A DNA stretch of 64,000 nt from Schistocerca nitens (Eukaryota > Arthropoda > Insecta > Orthoptera > Acrididae), in contig NC_064615.1 in assembly GCF_023898315.1 (NCBI RefSeq), forward strand, positions 1,185,273,413 to 1,185,337,412, given 5' to 3'. This document shows positions 32,737 through 42,465 of the stretch, one piece after another; position 1 is the first letter of the stretch; each line of letters opens with the position of its first letter. The translations under genes were made by a program, and so were the position numbers. Below the pieces are notes generated by a model. The model searched no databases. It was not told the origin of the DNA and saw only the letters and a program-made list of their open reading frames with translations.

Positions 32737-34350
32737 AGGTTACCAATTGAGCTGCTTGGTGGAACACAATGGTAAGCGCCATCGCCGTGTATTTTGTGGT
32801 AGATGGCTAATGACACCACCTGTGGGATGTACAATGTAGTAAACTTACTAGTAGTTCCAAATTCACTCAACAGATGTCAGGACGGAGCTTAATGGTAAGC
32901 GCCACTGACCGTCTGTTGCGGTAACATAATGGTAAGTGACAGAGAGAATGGCAGCAAGTAAAAACATCTCCGAGATTATGGCAGCAGTGATCATGGCAGA
33001 AGACAAGGAATATACTTCCAATGATACTGATATCTTCGAGAGGGATCCAGAATACATTCCTAACGATTCAGATGACTCAGAGGTAAGTTATTTTGTAAAG
33101 ATACTGTCTTTAGTACGTTTCACGAACATAATGGTTAGTCCATGTACATACAATTATGTTCCTGCAGTACGTTAATTTTGAGGTTATTTTAGAATGGCTA
33201 CATCTTTTGGCTAAGTGGTGTGTGAATGCGCATTTCTCATTTGTATTGTTACATGTAATAATAATAATGGTAACGGTAATAGTAGTTTTTGTTGTTATAC
33301 AGGTTAACAGCGAATCATATCATATTGCCCAAAACAACAAACAGTGTGTCGCTCCTGCAGAAACCATTCAGGGAGGGGCCCTCGAACAGACAAAGAGGTC
33401 GTCTCGGAAAAGGCTGAGTCGATTCTCAACGCAAAATTAAACAGAAGAGGCATAATTTGGGCGAAGAGTATGTTTCTCGTACAGGAGCAACTGTCAGTAA
33501 AACAACGGTGGGACCTAATTGCCAGTGCCTTCCTAAATGTTTCGAAAAAGTAGGAGATTTGAATGTGATGAAACTATTCAAAACATTTTGGAAAGTAGGT
33601 GATTTTAACATTCAAAATGCATACTTATTTGGTGCAATGAAATCTAATACTGTTGCACGTCGCCGAAAAAGCAGCTGCAGAAAATTCCCGTAGAAACTGT
33701 ACTATTTCTTAAAGCGTAAAAGTTAGTGGCAGTGATACAAAAGTATGCAAGAAAGCTTTTCTTGCCATTCATGGTCTACGTAACAATCGCGATCGTATCG
33801 AAAATACACAGAAGAAAATCGCATCCGGATCGACCACCCCACCCCAGGACAAACAAGGCAAGCAGACCGCACGTCCGCATGCTTACTCTGAAACTAGTGT
33901 TAACCATGCCAAGGAACACATCGACAAAATACCGACATACGAGAGTCATTACAGATGCTCAAACAGTCGTGCCATATTGTACCTGGGCACAGATGCAACA
34001 ATCGCCTCCTGTTACGATCACTATAAGCATGTTTTCTGAAACGAGATGTCCTATGAGCCTGTATCTGCAGACAAGTACAGGTGAATTTTCACTGAAGTGT
34101 ATAACATAGGAGTAAAGTCACCAAAGAATGATACGTGTAAGACTTTTGACATGCTCAAAGTGCAAATTGAGAGCACTGATGCCCCCCAGGTGAAAGTAAG
34201 TCTGGAGCATCAGTTGGAATTGCACCAACGTCGGGCAGAAGCAGGGCTAGCTAACATTGCCATCCAGACAAAACGAGCAGAAGGAGACAGTAATCTACAT
34301 GTTGGGACTTTTGACTTGCAGCAGACTCTCCCAGTTCCTAAGTTAAGTTG

Positions 34351-34540
34351 TTCAAATGGCTCTGAGCACTATGCGACTTAACTTCTGAGGTCATCAGTCG
34401 CCTAGAACTTAGAACTAATTAAACGTAACTAACCTAAGGACATCACACACGTCCATGACCGAGGCAGGATTCGAACCTGCGACCGTAGCGGTCGCTCGGC
34501 TCCAGACTTGCGCCTAGAACCACATGGCCACTCCGGCCGG
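34351..34540 (-). mobile_element. tRNA-derived SINE in the DUF7869-like ORF
   Basis: This is a reverse copy of the SINE family seen at 10951. The inverse B box ggattcgaacc is at 34467-34477. It is flanked by a perfect 13-bp duplication ctaagttaagttg (34338-34350 and 34541-34553). Confidence 0.93.
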
Positions 34541-34988
34541 CTAAGTTAAGTTGTGGTCCAGCTTTTTACAAAAGGAAAATTTGGTTGTATAATCTCACTG
34601 TTCATGATTGTGTCAAGAAGAAAGGGCACTGCTTTTTGTGGAATGAGACTACTGCTGCCCGTGGATCAGAGGAAATTTTGAGCTGCCTTTTACGTTACTT
34701 TGAGGAAAATTGCATAAAAGGAGAGACTCTCATTGCGATATCTGATAACTGCTGTGGCCAAAATAAGAACTGGATCATGGTACTGTTTTGGAAATATCGA
34801 ATTTCAACTGGTAGACTTCGTGTGATTGAACACCAGTTCCCCGTGAGCGGGCACACAATGTTGCCGTCCGATAGAGATTTCGCGACAATTGGAAATTACG
34901 TTCGCCGACGAGTACAAGATGTGTACAGTCTAGATCAGTGGTGCGAGATCATCAATAAGTTGGCTAAGAAGAATCCGTTGCTTGTATA

Positions 34989-35194
34989 CAGGGTGTTACA
35001 AAAAGGTACGGCCAAACTTTCAGGAAACATTCCTCACACACAAATAAAGAAAATGTGTTATGTGGACATGTGTCCGGAAACGCTAACTTTCTATGTTAAG
35101 CGTTTCCGGACACATGTCCACATAACATATTTTCTTTCTTTGTGTGTGAGGAATGTTTCCTGAAAGTTTGGCCGTACCTTTTTGTAACACCCTG
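34989..35194. mobile_element. Tc1/mariner-like palindromic MITE, 206 bp
   Basis: CAGGGTGTTACAAAAAGGTA at the left and its complement at the right end a near-perfect palindrome: two arms of about 95 bp around a short TAACTTTCTATGTTA-like centre. It is flanked by TA on each side (34987-34988, 35195-35196), the target of Tc1/mariner elements. It has no coding capacity. Removing it with one TA restores the host frame at Val-Tyr-Asn-Met-Lys. Confidence 0.92.
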
Positions 35195-35206
35195 TATAAT
35201 ATGAAA

Positions 35207-35721
35207 CAGTGTGCGATTTGCAGGGGGGGATGGGGGGGGGGGATTTCCCCCCCTCTGCATCAGACCATCCCCTCCTCTGGTTTTAGTTTATGTATCCCAA
35301 CCTGGGATGTTTATTTCCCATGCACTGGAGTAAAACTTTGCATATAATGTAAATTTGTGGAGTCGAACACCGAAAGTTTTTAATAAGTCTTACTGTTAAC
35401 ACTTTTAATATGTTTGAGTTTTCTATCATCAGAATAAGTACAACTGTTCACAAATGTGCTTCTACATTTTGAATTCCCCTCATATATCTGTACCCGCATG
35501 ATTTTGTAAATAAGCTTTACCTATAATGTACTTTTAAAGATATAACAAGGGATGGCTTTTCTGATAATGCATACGTGTCAATAGTGAGTTTCAGCATTAA
35601 CATCTATTTATAAATAGCTGTTTAACCATGCGTAACACCACGGTCCAAGCTAGTAACATATATAATTTTACTAGCCCCCTAAGACATCCCCCCCACTGGT
35701 AGAAGCACAAATCGCACCCTG
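35207..35721. mobile_element. Non-autonomous hAT-like element, 515 bp
   Basis: The ends CAGTGTGCGATTTG and (inverted) CAGGGTGCGATTTG form a 14-bp imperfect terminal inverted repeat. The 8-bp duplication atatgaaa lies at 35199-35206 and 35722-35729. CAG-type termini and 8-bp duplications are the hAT signature. Inside are G and C runs (35222-35265) and AT-rich non-coding DNA. There is no transposase. Confidence 0.9.
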
Positions 35722-36283
35722 ATATGAAAAGAGAGGATTTCTATCAAATACGACACTCTAAAGAAGCGTTTGTCTTCAGAAAGAAGACAGTTGATGGTCG
35801 AGATGTCAACCTAAGGAAAGTATGTAGGTGGAAGGTGACCTCCGAATATCCATCATCTTTATCGATCAGCGAGACATTTTGTCATGACATTTGGCATGAA
35901 ATAAGCTTCAGGAAACGTGGAAGGCAAGGACCATTTCCTACGCTTCGACTTAAATACAATGGGCCAAGGCTTATTGAAAAGAAGAAAGTTGCTGACGTCC
36001 TGTCGCTCCTAAATTACATACCTCCTGTCCACCATGGATTTTTCCTGTCACTAAAACCAACAATTTTGGATAAAAGGACATTAGCAATGAGAGTGATGAG
36101 TGATTTTTCAGTTTCAGTAAAGTGTTGAAGACTTACTGTAAAATTTAATATGTAATGTTCTATCACTGTGTGTTGTTAATGGTGTATGGTAATGTAATAA
36201 TTTTTGTATATTTCATTTGTTTAGTCAGTTCTGAGTTTCATTTATGTCTGTATAGTAGAAGATAGATGTTAGAATCACTACAG

Positions 36284-36289
36284 AATAAA
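36284..36289 (+). promoter_or_regulatory. Poly(A) signal AATAAA
   Basis: It lies about 155 bp after the ORF stop and inside the right inverted repeat, so it would serve the ORF at 32948-36128. Confidence 0.6.
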
Positions 36290-36458
36290 AGGTCTGTGCA
36301 AAAAAATTATTCAGATTTGCAGATCAATTGAAACTTTAGATGCGCTGTATCTCGAAACTTTGCTTTTGGCGCTTACTATTTTGTTCCCCCAAGCAGCTCA
36401 ATTTTTACCTGAAGGGCGTGCTTTTGAATATACAATGGCTGGGAAGTCTCGCCCTCTA

Positions 36459-36766
36459 GAACTTTCTAGAACACCACAGAACATTCCATTTGAGAGTATT
36501 CGAGAACATTCCACAATATTTCAGAACGTGGCACAATCTGGGAGGTTGTGGAATTCTCTGGAACATTCGGAAAGGTTTAAGAATGTTTGGGAGCATCCCA
36601 AATCATTGTGGACTGTTCCAGAACACTCTTGAATGTTGTGGAGTGTTCTGGAACATTGTGGACCATTCGAAGCCTTTTTGTTATGTTCTGGAATTCGCCA
36701 CTGGTGGGGCTACCCATTGGTTAGGGGTGTATAAAGGAAGACCCGTTGTGGGTTTGAAATTCAGTT
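36459..36766 (+). promoter_or_regulatory. Heat-shock-element array with CCAAT, TATA and initiator
   Basis: Two perfect three-pentamer heat shock elements are present: GAAnnTTCnnGAA at 36459-36471 and TTCnnGAAnnTTC at 36499-36511. A two-unit site in the same 5-bp register lies between them (36479-36486). More GAA/TTC pairs follow at about 36548-36565, 36618-36630 and 36650-36660. Then come an inverted CCAAT (ATTGG, 36716-36720), TATAAAG (36730-36736) and TCAGTT (36761-36766, A at 36763). This is the layout of a heat-inducible pol II promoter. Downstream lies a leader hit by a SINE and then a Helitron Rep relic, so it may be that element's promoter. Function is inferred from motifs. Confidence 0.6.
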
Positions 36767-36837
36767 TATCAGTGACAAAGGAAAGAACCGAAAACGTAGG
36801 GCAGGGTGTGAAAGAAAACAAACAGTAGAGCGTTAGT

Positions 36838-37032
36838 TGGTTCAAATGGCTCTGAGCACTATGGGACATAACATCTGTGGTCATCAGTCCCCTAGAACTT
36901 AGAACTACTTAAACCTAACTAACCTAAGGACATCACACACATCCATGCCCGAGGCAGGATTCGAACCTGCGACCGTAGCGGTCGCGCGGTTCCGGACTGA
37001 GCGCCTAGAACCGCTAGACCACCGCGGCCGGC
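36838..37032 (-). mobile_element. tRNA-derived SINE, reverse copy
   Basis: Same family as 34351-34540. The inverse B box ggattcgaacc is at 36957-36967. It is flanked by the 11-bp duplication agagcgttagt (36827-36837 and 37033-37043). Confidence 0.92.
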
Positions 37033-37379
37033 AGAGCGTTAGTAGTCAAAGTAGTACAGTAACTGAATATAAATCGAAAATAAAAAGTGTAAAGTGTACA
37101 TAGTGTACTGTTAAGAAAAAGTTCATTTGGTTTATATTTTAGACAATGCTCAAGTAATAGAAGAGGAGATCTTACCAGTTCTGTTGCAAAACTGTAAAAA
37201 CGAAACGAACAGTGCAAAAAAGAAACAGACGAAGAGCACAAAGCACGCTTGAATGACAATGAACACCGTGAGAAGAGGAGAAACCGAAGAACAACGAAAT
37301 GAATAGATTGAAGAATCAAGAATTGTGACATAATCCTATAATAAAAGCCAGCCAAAAAATGTCACCCTATGAGAACACG

Positions 37380-38752
37380 GAAGGGGACCTGTAAACAGTA
37401 CAACTTAACAAATGAAACATTCCAGTGTGACCCAATGAAAGAATATAATAAACACAAGTACGTTGTAACCGGAAAAATGGATAACATCTGCCAATTTAAC
37501 AACACGAAAAAATTCAAAATTCAGTAGAGAAACACCAGGATTCTAGTGTGTGAACGGCAAAATTCGATCACCACCACTGTAAGCATCTCCACAGGAATTT
37601 TTACATTACATGACTGAGTAGATTCCAGAATTAAAACGCTTTCTTCAAAATACGAAACCATACAACACCTGCTTCCAAATGACTTCTTTTGGTGTCACTT
37701 TGATCGACACTAACGGAGATAAAATCAGTTATGTTTTTCTCAACCAAGGATAAATCTACCACAACATGGGATCATTACTACCACTACCCAACGAAGACCA
37801 TAAATTTCTGCAACTACATTTCATCAAAATAAACAGAAATTGATCAACTATTCACAAATATCAGTTGACTGAGACGAAAAGTATGATCTTACACAAGTGA
37901 AATCAACTGATTCACGTATTCAAAACCGCACTAGACCAAATGATTTCTGACGACTATAAAGTTATCATTCGAGCAGACAAAAGACCAACTGGGGAACAGG
38001 AACGTCGATTTAATGAAGCCAGAGAGTCGAAGTCGCCATCGTAATTGGGGCCTATGAAAACTGAAGCCATGACAATTGTACAATGAAGAAGAGAAGAACA
38101 ACAATACATTGCAGAGCCACATCGTTCACATGATGCCCTCCATTATTCATTAATATTTCTGCATGGAGAGGGTGGAAACCTTTTTAATCTGAAACAAATC
38201 CAAGCAGAGACAGGCACAGAAACAAACGAAAAAGCCACTTCCAAGGAGTTTTATGCTTATCGCCTGATGATCAGAGACAATCAAACATACAACACTCGTC
38301 GTTTATTCCAACAATTATGTACGCAAAAACAGAAGTGGAACAGATACTTTACATAAGATCGAATCAGAAGAAACTATGTACTGAAGAATTCATCCACCTC
38401 GGCGACACAATCATAGATGACAGAAATATTGATGACATTGTAGTAATGGTAATCTTACCCTCGTCATAGATAGGAAGGTAAGTCCGAGACCCATACATGA
38501 ATACATTCAAGACGTCATGATCTACATAATAAAATATGGACGACCTAACTTCTTCACAACATTCACTTGCAACTCATGGCCAGAAATCAAAGAAAAACTA
38601 TGACACAATAACCTGAATTTTCCGACAAAAAAAATGAGGTTTTTGAAGTCATCGCAAAATGCCACATCTTTGGAACCACTGGATGCTGGATGTACGCAAT
38701 GGAATGGCAAAAACGAGGACTGCCTCACTCACACAATCTCATATTGATTTAT
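37380..38752 (+). pseudogene. Helitron Rep protein relic, part 1 (N-terminus to HUH motif)
   Basis: Helitron proteins join an HUH nickase to a helicase for rolling-circle transposition. Pieces in order: NTCFQMTSFGVTLIDTNGD and YHNMGSLLPLPNEDHKFLQL (37675-37830), KVIIRADKRPTGEQERRFNE (37960), HYSLIFLHGEGG (38145) and ATSKEFYAYRLMIRDNQTYN (38240-38300). These are followed by LCTEEFIHLGD, YIIKYGRPNFFTTFTCNSWP (38525-38580) and GCWMYAMEWQKRGLPHSHN (38687-38740), where HSH is the HUH motif. Stops and shifts are common. The frame is cut at about 38752 by a minus-strand LINE and resumes after 43890. Confidence 0.8.
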
Positions 38753-38890
38753 TGATTTGATTTGATTTTTTATTGGTCCAGTTTTATCATATAGCACAAA
38801 TTGTACAATTGATATTGGACAGGTCAAAGATAAGTTACAATAATACATAGTATTAGCAATTAAAATTGGGTACCTACTACAATTAATTTG

Positions 38891-40600
38891 TTACTTATTC
38901 AGAAATTCTCTGACAGAATAGAAACAGTGCTTTATTAGAAATGCCTTTAGTTTAGCTTTAAATATTGAATGAGTAGTATTTTTTATTTCTTCTGGTATCT
39001 TATTGTGTAGTATTACACCAATGTTCATTATGCTCCTCTGATAGGTGGTTGTTCTGTGATATTTTTGCTGTATATTTGATTCCCTTCTGGTACTATAGTT
39101 GTGTACACTTTTGTTCTGTAGCAGTTTGCCTGTTTTCAGGAGGTAGTCCCTAGGGAACAAGATAGTTTCATAAATGAATAAACTTGGGACATTTAGAACA
39201 TCAAGCTCAGTAAAATGGGATTTACAGGACTCCATCTTTTTAAGGCCACAAATTATTCTTAAAGCTCTTTTTTGCATTCTAAAAACCTTTACACTGTGAG
39301 TTGGGTATCCCCAGAAAATGATCCCATATCTGATTAGTGAGTGGAACTGTGCATAGTACACCTGTAGTACTGTTGTTTTGCTTGTTGTAGCCTTTAAAAT
39401 TCTTAGGCCATAGCACACAGATGATAGTTTTCTACACATGTTATTTATATGTGTGTCCCACTTTAAGTCTTGCTGAACCCAAAGACCCAAGAATTTTGTG
39501 ACACTTACATTTTCTAGGGGATCATTTTTTAATTGGGCTTGAATAGACATTTGATTAGTTGTAGGAATTAAATGAAAATCGACACACACAGTTTTTTCAG
39601 TATTTATAATGAGTTTGTTTTTTGTGAACCACACAGAAAGTCTTTTCATAGAACTTTCTGCTGTGGACCGCAAAGGACTGGACCGCTGTGGACTGGATCC
39701 AGTGAGCAATATGCTGGTGTCATCGGCAAACAGGATAGTTTTTGTGGGACTCATATATTCAACTAAGTCGTCCACATAAATCAAGAAGTGTAATGGACCT
39801 AAGATTGAGCCCTGTGGTACACCATATTTTTTTTGGTAATTCCCTAGAAAGAAAGGAGTTGTTTCTTGTTTTAGTCATTTTGTTGAATTTATACTGATAC
39901 TTTCTGCCTGCGGTTCTTTAGGTATGAACACAACCAGTTATGTGCTACACCACTTACTCCTCGTCTTTCTAATTTTTCGAGCACAATGTTATGGTCCAGG
40001 ACGTCGAAGACTTTTGATAGATCTAGAAAAATACCTGCAGTTAATTTATGTTGATCAAGGGATTTTAAAATGCAGTCTAAGAATTCGAAAATTGCTGTCT
40101 GTGTAGATTTAGACTTTCTAATACCATGTTGTTGTACTGTAAGATGTGCATATTTATTTACGAAACTTAAAAGCCTGTCATAGAAGAGTTTTTCTAGAAT
40201 TTTTTATTAGGAACTTAACTGTGACACAGTTCGGTAGTTTGATATTTTTTCAGAAGAACCTTTTTTTACCAGTGCTGAAACTTTTGCTATTTTAAAAATA
40301 TCTGGGAATACACCAGTTTTTAAAGAGAGGTTGAAAAGTTTTGCCAAGGGGTTTGCTATGTGGTGCGCACATGCTTTTAATACAAAATCGGGTACTTCAT
40401 CAAGACCACTTGACATTTTATTGCTTAATGATTTAATTTTACTTATAATTTCATTGGGGTTTGTTTCATACATATACATAGAAGCAGTCGAGATCACTGA
40501 CTTGCTGGAGTAACTTGGGACTGGTCCTTGACAGTGTACTTGCATGAGGTCTTCAGCTAGCGAGGTGAAGTATTCATTGAATTTTTCCACAACTCAGTTT
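38891..40600 (-). pseudogene. LINE reverse transcriptase and C-terminal domain
   Basis: From 40590 down: KFNEYFTSLAEDLMQV, IISKIKSLSNKMSSGLDEVP, GVFPDIFKIAKVSALVKKG and SNYRTVSQLSS, then a broken stretch (39850-40200). The 297-codon frame 39784-38891 follows, with YVDDLVEYM, the catalytic box ILFADDTSIL, SVWFTKNKLIINTEKTV, KFLGLWVQQDLKWDTHI, IIFWGYPTHSVKVFRMQKRA and ending SVREFLNK. The box FADD is intact. Just upstream, in another frame, GVPQGSILGPL is seen near 39820. Confidence 0.85.
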
Positions 40601-41148
40601 GGGTCTGTGACTTTTGAGCCTTATAGTGTTAATGATACATTCTTTTTCTTTGGCACTGAACCACAAGTTTCTTTCTTTATAACTCTCCACATGGATCTCA
40701 TTTTGTTAGATGAGTTTCTTATCAAAGTGTCATTCCACATAATTTTTGCCTCTTTGACTACTCTACCACAGATTCTTTTGTAGGCTTTTGAATAATCTGC
40801 GAATTCTTGGGTTACTCTATATTTCTTACAAGAGTACTGCAGAAATCTGTTTCTCTCACTGGAAATTTTTATGCCTTTAGTTACCCATTGCTTATTATTG
40901 TTAGGTTTTATTGTTTTTACTACTTTTGGAAATGCTACATTAAAATAGTGAAGAAAGATGCTCTGAAAACTCATGTACATGCTATCAACATTGTTCTCAG
41001 TGGCGATGCTTTCCCAGTTTTCCTTCGCCAGTAAGAGATTAAAAACTCTAATGTTATCTTCAGAAAAGGTTCTTTTTTCAACTACTTTTCCGGAACTACT
41101 ACTACTTGTTGCCATTTCTATACACAGCAGCTGTGCCTCATGATCACT

Positions 41149-41830
41149 TTAACCCATGCTCAGTTCTCTGCTTGTGAATCTGTAAGTTGTTTCTGAGATG
41201 AATATTTGGTCAATAATGGAATTTGTGCATTCTGTTAATCTTGTTGGACAGTGTATTGTGGGGATCATATTGAATGTGTTGGTCATATTTAACAAAGCAT
41301 TTCTGCTGTTGCTGTGTTTTGAAAAATCAACATTGAAATCCCCACAAAGCACTATCTTCATATTTAGTGTACTGATCCTGTTCAGCAGAACCTCTAGTTT
41401 ATTCATGAAGACTGACAGGTTTCCACTTGGTGCTCTATATATGTTAATAACTATGAAATTAAGCTCTGGCAGTTTGGTAATGGAAAGTTTAAAGTTTTTT
41501 TCAGTTGAGTCAATATAACTTTTACTGACATCACAGAACTTTATTTGTTCTTTCACAAAGATAGCAGAGGCACCATGTTTGGAAATCTCTCAGCTAAAAT
41601 GACCTGCTAATCTATATCCTGAGATTGAGGTTAATTTTACTTCGTCTTTTTGTAGCCAATGTTCAGTAATGCAAATTATGTGTATGTTTACTGCATACTG
41701 GAGTAGTGCTTCCAACATGGAAATTTTATTTGTGAGTGACTGAACGTTATGGTGTAGTATAGCAAAATCTGGGTACTTAGTAACTTTAGTTGAAACGGTT
41801 TCTGATTCTTTATCTAAGGGCATTTCTAAT
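41149..41830 (-). pseudogene. LINE AP-endonuclease domain
   Basis: Blocks: DFAILHHNVQSLTNKISMLE (about 41775-41715), IHIICITEHWLQKDEVKL with the catalytic Glu, then after a stop IVINIYRAPSGNLSVFMNKL, IVLCGDFNVDFSKHS (GDFN box), and STIIDQIF-like IIDQIFI near 41210 followed by the SDHEAQ site in the next frame. The usual motif order is kept. At least two stops interrupt it. Confidence 0.82.
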
Positions 41831-41837
41831 ACAGCAC

Positions 41838-42463
41838 TTACCCTAAAATTTTTTCTGTGTCTTTCTTGTGTGTGGCTTCTGTTCGAAGGTGGCAATCAGC
41901 AGGTGAGTTAACTTCTGGAGCTTGTATAACTTCAATCGGTTTAAACCACTTGGTAATTTGCGTTTGGCCGATGGCACAGCTTGGAACTCGTCTAAAGTAC
42001 TTCTTAATCTCCGTTTGTTTGTCACTTATACTTTTTTCTTTACTCTTCTTTGAAATGCGAGTACATATTTTTTCGGCTAGTAATTTCTTTCCTGGCGTAT
42101 TTAAATGAGGTCCATGGACTGTATGGAACCTTCGCTCCAATCTGTTTATGTCTACAATATCGATATTCTTAAAGTTAGTGCATATTTCAGTGATACACTC
42201 GTTTGCAACATTAATTTCGCGGTTCACACACGACCAGGGTGGTAAATCATGACGATGCGGGATGTTCACAATGAGTACATTTGTGTGGGTTAAATTATTT
42301 AAACATTTCCTCATTTCTGTAATCACCTTGTGTGTCTCCTTTCTATAGACGTCGTTTGATCTTCCTATTAACATGGCGAAATCGTGTTTATTCAAACTAG
42401 CTACGTCAGTTGATGTTGTTAGGTCCGTTATTTCACTCAATGGAGCCCGTGGCTTTATGAAAC
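41838..42463 (-). pseudogene. LINE ORF1 with SGNH-hydrolase-like domain, 5'-truncated
   Basis: CR1-like LINEs often encode an esterase-type ORF1 of uncertain role. Here the frame shows TDLTTSTDVASLNKHDFAML then IGRSNDVYRK (usual GGTNDV), TEMRKCLNNLTHTNVLIVNI, PHRHDLPPWSCVN, FKNIDIVDINRLERRFHTVH and GPHLNTPGKKLLAEKICTRI with the D/HxxH-like catalytic end (HTVHGPHLN). A lysine-rich tail follows. The first SGNH block (GDS) is missing because the LINE begins here. It overlaps the start of the endonuclease ORF by frame only. Confidence 0.75.
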
Positions 42464-42465
42464 TA

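Larger units (their letters stand above)
32948..36128 (+). pseudogene. Decayed ORF of a large arthropod family (DUF7869-like), two exons
   Basis: The function is unknown. I recognise the layout from widespread uncharacterised arthropod ORFs. Exon 1 (32948-33082) is acidic and ends at a perfect donor, AG|GTAAGT. The acceptor at 33301-33302 keeps phase 0. Then come GEEYVSRTGATVSK and CQCLPKCFEK (33460-33550), KVCKKAFLAIHG (33750), a long segment to HYRCSNSR, DTCKTFDMLKVQIEST (34135) and TFDLQQTLPVPKL (34310). After the SINE: HCFLWNETTAARGSEEILSC, ISDNCCGQNKNWIM and SGHTMLPSDRDF (34630-34880). The C-terminal part at 35724-36128 has LLNYIPPVHHGFFLSLK. The acidic DNCCGQN and SDRD sites look like nuclease-type positions, but this is inference. 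Stops near 34039 and 34080, frameshifts in exon 2 and three insertions make it a pseudogene. Confidence 0.68.
32737..36411 (+). mobile_element. Candidate DNA transposon: inverted repeats around an uncharacterised ORF
   Basis: A left repeat at 32737-32780 (AGGTTACCAATTGAGCTGCT then GGTAAGCGCC) matches, inverted, the right repeat at 36368-36411 (GGCGCTTACTATTTTGTTCC then CAAGCAGCTCAATTTTTACC), at about 37 of 44 positions by eye. The inner motif AATGGTAAGCGCCA recurs at 32769 and 32890, with a shorter variant near 32928, like subterminal repeats. The repeats bracket the ORF at 32948-36128 and its poly(A) signal (36284-36289). No target duplication was recognised at the tips, so the true ends may lie slightly further out. 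Three later insertions sit inside. Confidence 0.6.
38750..42463 (-). mobile_element. CR1-like LINE, 5'-truncated, with esterase-type ORF1
   Basis: The element runs on the minus strand from ORF1 (42463) through endonuclease and RT to a 3' end near 38750, where an ATCAA-type simple repeat forms the tail. It lies inside the Helitron relic, and a Tc1 element sits exactly at its 5' limit. The frames are long (several of 100-300 codons), so the copy is younger than most LINEs here, but each is closed by stops. Confidence 0.83.

Noticed and set aside
36459..36700. CRISPR-like or satellite array of GAACATTC units
   Set aside because: The units are short, unevenly spaced and in both orientations. They fit heat shock elements better, and the genome is eukaryotic.
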